Positions 56,976-64,000 of a stretch of 64,000 bases of DNA are shown here, piece after piece. The stretch is from Ruegeria arenilitoris (lineage in GTDB: Bacteria; Pseudomonadota; Alphaproteobacteria; Rhodobacterales; Rhodobacteraceae). The notes beneath the pieces are model-generated. The model saw nothing but the letters and a program-made list of their open reading frames with translations. It ran no database searches and had not been told where the DNA came from. The position numbers and the translations under genes are program-made. Within the stretch, counting starts at the first letter, position 1. The number at the start of each line of letters is the position of its first letter. The DNA lies in contig NZ_WQDA01000001.1 of the NCBI RefSeq assembly GCF_013032855.1, positions 317,501 through 381,500 of the forward strand. Direction: 5' to 3'.

Positions 56976-57078
56976 GTGTTTTCTCCTAGTTCGGCCGGTT
57001 CACCCGGCCCGTGTCTTGTGTGATCGGGATATATGTCTGTTGCCGCTTGTTGATTAGTGCCGGATTTGGCAAAGCATT

Positions 57079-57097
57079 ATTGCTGACATGTAACAAT
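57079..57097. promoter_or_regulatory. LysR-type T-N11-A box
   Basis: ATTG-CTGACATGTAA-CAAT is a symmetric ATTG-N11-CAAT motif, the typical LysR-regulator box. It lies 12 bases upstream of the LysR start and 104 bases upstream of the divergent PfpI gene, as expected for autoregulation and divergent activation. Confidence 0.6.
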
Positions 57098-57108
57098 GAG
57101 GCTGCGAG

Positions 57109-57996
57109 ATGGCGCTGTGGGATGGGCTGGAAGAATTCCTGATGGTGGTCGAGACGGGGGGCTTCACTGCTGCGGCCCGGCGGCTTGGGGTTTCGGCCAG
57201 TCATGTCTCGCGTCAGGTCGCCCGGCTTGAGGATCGTTTGGGCGTCAAGCTTTTGGCGCGTTCGACCCGCGTGGTGCGCCTGACCGACGCCGGACGCGAC
57301 TATCACGCGCGGGTGGCCGGGCTTGTGGCGGGTCTGGAAGAGGCGAACCAGTCAGCGTCAGGGGATCGGGCCCAGATCGCGGGGCGCATTCGCGTGTCGG
57401 CCGCCGGGCCATTTGCGGAACAGTTCGTGGCACCGGCATTGGCACGGTTCGCAAGCCTGCACCCCAAGCTCTCGGTTACGATCGACTTCAATTCGCGCCT
57501 TCTGAACCTGACCGAAGAAGGCTTCGACTTTGCCATCCGCTATGGCCAGTTGACGGAGAGCGGGCTGATCGCGCGGCGGCTGGCGACCCGACGGATGGTC
57601 TGCGTTGCCGCGCGCGGCTATCTCGACCGGCACGGAAGGCCGACCCATCCGGCCGACCTGCGGCATCATCAGTGCCTGATCACCAACAATGATCGGTGGG
57701 TATTCCGCGACCCCGGCTCGGGCGACCCGATCGAGGTTCGGGTGCATGGCCGGTGGCAGGCCAACAACCCGCACGCCGTTCTTTCTGCCGCGCGGCAAGG
57801 TCTGGGGGTCATGTACGCGCCCGAGATTTTTCTGGGCGCGAAACGCCCCCCTGAGCTGGAGCCGATACTGCAGGGGTACGAAGACCCAAGCCGTGCGAGT
57901 TGGATCGTCTATCCTGAGCGTCGTCATCTGCCGCTGCGGGTGCGCCGGGCGATGGATTTCCTGGTCGAGGAACTGGGCGACGCGGTGCCCGACTAG
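57109..57996 (+). CDS. LysR-family transcriptional regulator
   Basis: This 295-residue regulator has an N-terminal helix-turn-helix in FTAAARRLGVSASHVSRQVARLE and an effector-binding domain of the CrgA type (IRVSAAGPFAEQF, LNLTEEGFDFAIRYG). It is divergent from the PfpI gene with 133 bases between starts, and a LysR box occurs in that gap. Control of the PfpI gene under electrophile or oxidant stress is a plausible inference. Its stop overlaps the GT25 stop by two bases. Confidence 0.9.
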   Translation: MALWDGLEEFLMVVETGGFTAAARRLGVSASHVSRQVARLEDRLGVKLLARSTRVVRLTDAGRDYHARVAGLVAGLEEANQSASGDRAQIAGRIRVSAAGPFAEQFVAPALARFASLHPKLSVTIDFNSRLLNLTEEGFDFAIRYGQLTESGLIARRLATRRMVCVAARGYLDRHGRPTHPADLRHHQCLITNNDRWVFRDPGSGDPIEVRVHGRWQANNPHAVLSAARQGLGVMYAPEIFLGAKRPPELEPILQGYEDPSRASWIVYPERRHLPLRVRRAMDFLVEELGDAVPD

Positions 57997-58712
57997 GCGG
58001 GACGCTGCGGATGCAGGTGCAGTTGCGCGCGATAGGCAGCCCGCTTGAACTCGCGGGTCAGCTTATCGGTCAACGGCGGTTTCGTCTGGATCGTCGAGCC
58101 GCCGATTTCACGGGCCACTTCCTGGTTGCCGCTGCCCAACAGCGCGTGGACGGGCTGGCCCGTGATCCAGTGCATCTGCAGGAACGTGTCCACCGGGCGG
58201 TCAATGTGGTCGGTGGCCGCCAGCAGACGTTCCGCCGCCTTCCGTCCCACCACCTGACAGACACATTGCAACCCTATGACCTTGGGCAGGATCAGACGAA
58301 GGCCGTCGCGCTCAGCTAGGGTCTGGGCTGCGGTTTCGCGCTGCTTGACCGGGATGCGGATGTAGTGATCAGGGGTCGCGATCGGGCGCAACAGATCCAG
58401 TGCAGCGTTCATCCGGTCGGGATCGATGCGCAGATCATCTTCGGCGGTGATAGCCAGGTCGATCCCCTCGTCGACCATCTTGCGCCAGATCCGACGGTGG
58501 CTTTCGAAGACGCCGATCTCGGCCGGGCGCAGCGCGAAGGGGTAGTGCGGGCGGTGCAGGTTGCCCGGATGCAGCGTGACCCCGGCAATCTGCGCCGGAT
58601 CGCGCCCGTTGACCGCTTCGATCAGTTCGGCATTGGGCAGGTCGGCGCAGAGCTGCTCGGCATTGGGTCGGCGCGCGGTGCTGGAGGACATATGGATGAC
58701 GAAGGATCGCAT
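57993..58712 (-). CDS. Glycosyltransferase family 25 protein
   Basis: This 239-residue protein of the GT25 (LPS beta-galactosyltransferase-like) group contains SFVIHMSSSTARRPNAEQL, NGRDPAQIAG, VFESHRRIWRKMVDEG, and ITAEDDLRI as the metal/donor motif. The ATG at 58712 starts the family-standard MRSFVIHM; an ATG at 58724 is also in frame. Neither has a clear ribosome site. It lies beyond the pnp terminator, so it has its own promoter. It would add sugar to surface glycans; the acceptor is unknown. Confidence 0.8.
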   Translation of the reverse strand: MRSFVIHMSSSTARRPNAEQLCADLPNAELIEAVNGRDPAQIAGVTLHPGNLHRPHYPFALRPAEIGVFESHRRIWRKMVDEGIDLAITAEDDLRIDPDRMNAALDLLRPIATPDHYIRIPVKQRETAAQTLAERDGLRLILPKVIGLQCVCQVVGRKAAERLLAATDHIDRPVDTFLQMHWITGQPVHALLGSGNQEVAREIGGSTIQTKPPLTDKLTREFKRAAYRAQLHLHPQRPA

Positions 58713-58762
58713 GGTGTCGTGCATAGAACAGGGGCGCCGCCCGGGAAAGGCCTCGGTAAAAC

Positions 58763-58792
58763 AAAAAAGACCCCGGCCGGAACCGGGGTCTT
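58763..58792 (-). terminator. Intrinsic terminator of pnp
   Basis: GACCCCGG and CCGGGGTC form the core stem with a CCGGAA loop, extended by AA/TT. On the minus strand six T follow (A at 58763-58768). It is 25 bases past the pnp stop. Confidence 0.88.
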
Positions 58793-58816
58793 GGATCAAG
58801 CAAGGGGCAGGGCGGA

Positions 58817-60967
<2,151 letters not shown>

Positions 60968-61578
60968 ATGCGTATCCTAGATGGGAGCACTCCCGCCCCT
61001 GCGGGTCTCCCGTTTTGCGTGGCGGCCCCATTGCCGCCGACCCCAATTTATCTTCCATTCGAGTGCCGGGGTCAGGGCACAACGTCTCAGATACCGCGCG
61101 CATACATGAGATTGCGTCGGATTGAAAGGGATAAGGCCGCAGAAGGCACACGGTCCTGCATCTGCCGTGGTTCGCCTTTGCGTCAGCCGACACCGCGAAC
61201 GTTCCGATGCGTAAGCCCGCATAGCATCTGGCGTGCACCCGCTCGCAAACAGGACCATCGCTCGTCATCGAGGATATGCAGATCGGAAATCGGCGCGGCA
61301 GAGGCTGGAGAGAAACTCCGGGCTGCGACGGTGGTAGGAAAGCCGCGAAACTAATGCGACCCCGTCCTCTCGACCTCGGTCAGGCCATCGCTGGCCATGC
61401 GCAGACATATTCCCGTAGGCGAATGCATTTTGTGAAAAAGTGATTGCAGTGTAGCCTCTTACCACGGAACCCGCGGTCCAGACGACGAAAAGGCGCCAAG
61501 GGGGTAAGACTACTCACTGTCGTCCGACGGCCGAATACCTTGGCGTTTGCAATTCGCGCGAACGAAAGGGACGGCCAC
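60968..61578. other. 611-bp gap between pnp and a BCCT transporter, no gene supported
   Basis: This region separates the divergent pnp and BCCT starts. On the pnp side, GC-rich inverted repeats (GGCGGC...GCCGCC and GGGAG...CTCCC around 60985-61040) could form leader hairpins like those that autoregulate pnp in other bacteria. A GGCCA-TCGC-TGGCC hairpin sits at 61383-61396. Short open frames on both strands (up to 102 codons) lack ribosome sites and have no recognisable family, so I leave them out. rpsO is absent. I saw no tRNA or known RNA motif. Confidence 0.5.
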
Positions 61579-63180
61579 ATGTCTCAGACCAAGAAAATGC
61601 TGGATCCGGATCCGCGGATCTATGATTTCGAAACGGAATACGAGCTGGGGCAGGACAATGTTCGCCCATTCGGGCTGGATATTCACAACCCGGTTTTTCT
61701 TATCTCAAGCATCCTGATCTTTGCCTTCGTGCTGATCGCTCTCGCCAATCAAGAGGCCGCAGCAACGTTCTTCGGTTGGCTGCGGCCGTGGCTGACCAGC
61801 ACCTTCGACTGGTTCCTCGTCCTGTCGGTGGATGCAATCACGCTGTTCTGCCTGGCCTTGATCGTTCTGCCGGTGGGCAAGGTGCGCATCGGCGGCAAAG
61901 ACGCCAAGCCCGACTACTCCTACGCCGGCTGGATTGCGATGATGTTCGCGGCCGGGATCGGCATCGGATTGCTGTTTTTCGGCGTGTTAGAGCCGGTCTA
62001 CTACAATTTCGCCGAGGATGGCGGCGCCCGTCCTTTGGGCATCGACATCGCGGTGCCGGGCAATGAATACATTGGTGTTGTCGGTACCATCCACCACTGG
62101 GGGCTGGAGGGCTGGGCGGTCTACGCCGCCGTGGGCCTGAGCCTTGCGATCTTCAGCTACAATCTCGGCCTGCCGCTGACCCTGCGCTCGGCCTTCTACC
62201 CGTTGCTGGGCGAGCGTGTCTGGGGCTGGTGGGGCCATGCGATCGACACGCTGGCGGTGTTTGCCACCCTGTTCGGCCTGACCACATCGCTGGGGTTGGG
62301 CGCGCAACAGGTTGCCGCCGGTCTCTACGAGGTGTTCGGCATCGAACCCAGCCCCACCGTCGTCGTCTTGCTGATCATCGGTATCACGATGATCGCGCTG
62401 GGCTCGGTGCTGATGGGCATGGACGCGGGCGTGAAGCGGCTCAGCGAGATCAACATGATCATGGCCGTGGGCCTGTTCCTGTTCGTGATCGCAGTGACCG
62501 GGATCGGCACGGCGATCTCGCGCTATTTCAGCGTGATGACCGATTACGTCAGGCTGCTGCCGGCCTTGTCGAACCCGTTCGGGCGCGAAGACACCAGCTT
62601 CTTCCACGGTTGGACAACCTTCTACTGGGCCTGGTGGATCGCATGGTCGCCTTTCGTGGGCATGTTCATCGCCCGCATCTCCAAGGGGCGCACGGTGCGT
62701 GAATTCGTGATCTGCGCGCTGTTGGCGCCGACGGCGGTCTGTGCGCTGTGGATGTCCACCTTCGGTGGCGCGGCCATCGACATGCTGAACGTCGGCGGTG
62801 CCGAGGGCGTCAAGGCCACGGTGATCGACAGCTATGCCCCCGAAGGCGCGCTGTTCGGCTTCCTGAAAGAGCTTCCGCTCTACGGCATCGTGGCCCCGAT
62901 CGCGCTGATTTTGATCGTGGTCTTCTTTGTCACCTCATCCGACTCGGGGTCGCTGGTGATCGATACGATCACCGCAGGCGGCAAGATGGACGCCCCGGTG
63001 GTGCAGCGTGTGTTCTGGTGCACGCTGGAAGGTCTGGTCGCGATCGCGCTGCTGCTGGGTGGCGGCCTTGCCGCGCTGCAAGGTGCGGCGGTGTCAACTG
63101 GCATCCCGTTCACGCTTGTGGTGCTGATCATGTGCTACTGTCTGTGGCTGGCGCTGAAGTCTGAGCGCGCCAAGATCTGA
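61579..63180 (+). CDS. BCCT family transporter (betaine/choline/carnitine class)
   Basis: This 533-residue membrane carrier of the LeuT-like BCCT family has 12 predicted helices. It contains the conserved WTTFYWAWWIAWSPFVGMFI, ending with RISKGRTVREF, and MMFAAGIGIGLLFFG near residue 120. N-terminal MSQTKKMLDPDPRIYDFE and the last helix end without long tails, so osmotic gating may be limited. AAAGGGA precedes the ATG at 61579. It probably imports glycine betaine or a related quaternary amine with Na+ or H+, and fits the betB/demethylase genes at 9-13 kb. Its transcript ends at the terminator at 63.2 kb. Confidence 0.92.
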   Translation: MSQTKKMLDPDPRIYDFETEYELGQDNVRPFGLDIHNPVFLISSILIFAFVLIALANQEAAATFFGWLRPWLTSTFDWFLVLSVDAITLFCLALIVLPVGKVRIGGKDAKPDYSYAGWIAMMFAAGIGIGLLFFGVLEPVYYNFAEDGGARPLGIDIAVPGNEYIGVVGTIHHWGLEGWAVYAAVGLSLAIFSYNLGLPLTLRSAFYPLLGERVWGWWGHAIDTLAVFATLFGLTTSLGLGAQQVAAGLYEVFGIEPSPTVVVLLIIGITMIALGSVLMGMDAGVKRLSEINMIMAVGLFLFVIAVTGIGTAISRYFSVMTDYVRLLPALSNPFGREDTSFFHGWTTFYWAWWIAWSPFVGMFIARISKGRTVREFVICALLAPTAVCALWMSTFGGAAIDMLNVGGAEGVKATVIDSYAPEGALFGFLKELPLYGIVAPIALILIVVFFVTSSDSGSLVIDTITAGGKMDAPVVQRVFWCTLEGLVAIALLLGGGLAALQGAAVSTGIPFTLVVLIMCYCLWLALKSERAKI

Positions 63181-63202
63181 GCCGCCCTCGACGGCCTATG
63201 AA

Positions 63203-63228
63203 CGCCCGCCAATTGGCGGGTGTTTTTT
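63203..63228 (+). terminator. Intrinsic terminator of the BCCT gene
   Basis: CCCGCC-AATT-GGCGGG with flanking C-G and wobble pairs gives an 8-bp stem followed by six T (63223-63228). It lies 22 bases past the BCCT stop. Confidence 0.92.
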
Positions 63229-63283
63229 CGCTTTAACCGGACCCAGCTGTAAGTTCCGAAGGTTTGACCCGGGTCGGAAGTCT

Positions 63284-63607
63284 CTATTCAGGATCTCGCA
63301 ACAAAGCCTTCGCAAATTGAATGAACATTGCGATGAACACGCCGACCCCGACGAAAATGTAGATCACGGTGAAGACCTTGCCGATCTTGGTCGCCGGGGA
63401 CAGATCGCCGAACCCGACCGTCGATAATGTGGTCGCGCTGAAATACAGCGCGTCAACCCAATGCCAGCCCTCGACGCTGCTGTAGAACAGCGTCCCGGAC
63501 AGAAGAATAAGAATACATAGCAGCAAACCGCCCCGAAAATGCGGATCATCCCACGATCGGACGATCGCCTTGAGCAGACGGTAGGCATTTAGGATCAGAG
63601 CTATCAT
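63284..63607 (-). CDS. Two-helix potassium channel family protein
   Basis: This 107-residue minimal K+ channel has one helix near residues 24-42, a pore loop with the filter TTLSTVGFGDLSP (about 58-70) and a second helix near 77-100 (VFTVIYIFVGVGVFIAMFIQF). It has no ligand-binding or RCK domain, so gating would depend on the pore alone or on a partner. Four copies are needed per channel. It is the second K+ channel-like gene in the window besides the one at 7917. It diverges from the amidohydrolase gene. Confidence 0.85.
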   Translation of the reverse strand: MIALILNAYRLLKAIVRSWDDPHFRGGLLLCILILLSGTLFYSSVEGWHWVDALYFSATTLSTVGFGDLSPATKIGKVFTVIYIFVGVGVFIAMFIQFAKALLRDPE

Positions 63608-63724
63608 TCTATACGCCTTTGGGCTGTTTCGAGGATACGTTCAGGATGCATGTTTTTGATTGAAATTCCGCATGTACAAATCGGATTATTTGCTAAGATG
63701 GCGGTGTTTGACAGGAGATACTTC

Positions 63725-64000
63725 ATGCGTATTCATCTTTTGGTGGCGCTGCTTGCCGCCACCGCGGTTTCCGCGCAGCAAGACCCGGCTCAGACCCTGA
63801 TCACCAATGTGCATGTATTTGATGGCGTCAACGACGGGCGCATCGAGAACGCGAATGTTCTGATCGAGGGCAACCTGATTGCAGCTGTGTCGGCAGACCC
63901 GATCTCGGCCGAAGGAGCAACGGTGATCGACGGCGGTGGACGCACCCTGATCCCGGGTCTGATCGATGTACACTGGCACACGACATATGCGTATACGCCA
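63725..64000 (+). CDS. Secreted amidohydrolase-family protein, 3' end outside window
   Basis: The first 92 codons of a longer gene. A signal peptide (MRIHLLVALLAATAVSA) is followed by the N-terminal beta-sandwich of metal-dependent amidohydrolases (TLITNVHVFDGVNDGRIENANVLIEGNLI). The start of the barrel is PGLIDVHWHTTY, whose His-x-His binds the first metal. AGGAG lies 9 bases before the ATG. The exported type is often annotated as an imidazolonepropionase- or prolidase-like hydrolase. Substrate cannot be judged from this part. Confidence 0.88.
   Translation, partial: MRIHLLVALLAATAVSAQQDPAQTLITNVHVFDGVNDGRIENANVLIEGNLIAAVSADPISAEGATVIDGGGRTLIPGLIDVHWHTTYAYTP

Overview
The window reads as chromosomal DNA of a marine alphaproteobacterium of the Roseobacter group (Rhodobacterales). 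The grounds are high-GC coding sequence on both strands, ATGA/GTGA-overlapping operons, an alphaproteobacterial flagellar gene set (fliL, DUF6468-like, motE-like, motA), glycine-betaine catabolism genes, a GtsABC-type sugar importer, BCCT and SulP carriers, and many antioxidant and aldehyde dehydrogenase genes. The taxon is inferred from content, not from a marker gene. I see no rRNA, tRNA, CRISPR array, prophage or insertion sequence. About 60 protein genes fill nearly all the space.

Layout. 1-4.2 kb: the end of a peptide/nickel-type ABC importer operon (permease fragment, permease, fused double ATPase) and an aldehyde dehydrogenase. 4.2-8.8 kb: NAD salvage (pncB, pncA) around an unknown tail-anchored protein, then trhO, a small ion channel and a two-repeat unknown protein. 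8.9-14.9 kb: betB, a flavin/folate demethylase of the dimethylglycine/sarcosine type, an MmgE/PrpD protein and thpR. 15.0-23.0 kb: a two-armed flagellar cluster diverging from one CtrA-like site; one arm is fliL, a DUF6468-like gene, motE-like, motA and a 714-residue unknown, the other is fliF, fliH-like, fliN and fliP. 23.1-29.6 kb: a sensor kinase and OmpR-type regulator divergent from a glucose-type ABC transporter (gtsABC plus ATPase), with a 10-bp-phased hexamer array between them. 29.7-31.1 kb: mlaA-mlaC lipid trafficking.

31.4-35.8 kb: an overlapping run of ridA-like, glycerophosphodiesterase, FemAB-like and pterin dehydratase genes, three small secreted or lipoprotein genes, and a Prx5 peroxiredoxin. 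35.8-43.6 kb: FAD reductase, rsmD, HAD phosphatase, a 59-codon small ORF, map, a second ridA-like gene, sfsA, and an operon of molybdopterin-binding, GNAT, AhpD-like and OmpA genes. 43.7-50.6 kb: LysR, DUF4399, GT8, fadH, rppH, a short SulP carrier, and a decayed copy of the rppH 3' end. 50.6-57.0 kb: PfkB kinase, nth, an AraC/alkyltransferase fusion, a glyoxalase-related protein, an aldehyde dehydrogenase, Prx6, and a DJ-1/PfpI protein. 57.1-64 kb: LysR, GT25, pnp, a 611-bp gene-poor gap, a BCCT carrier, a two-helix K+ channel and the start of a secreted amidohydrolase.

How the genes work together. PncA makes nicotinate and PncB uses it for NAD. The BCCT carrier, BetB and the demethylase fit uptake, synthesis and stripping of glycine betaine. 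The two-component pair very likely controls the adjacent sugar importer. MlaA and MlaC belong to one retrograde phospholipid pathway. I found no obvious new defence or mobile system. The observations most worth checking are the regulator repeat array, the CtrA-like flagellar switch point, the palindromes at metabolic promoters, the rppH remnant and several uncharacterised proteins.
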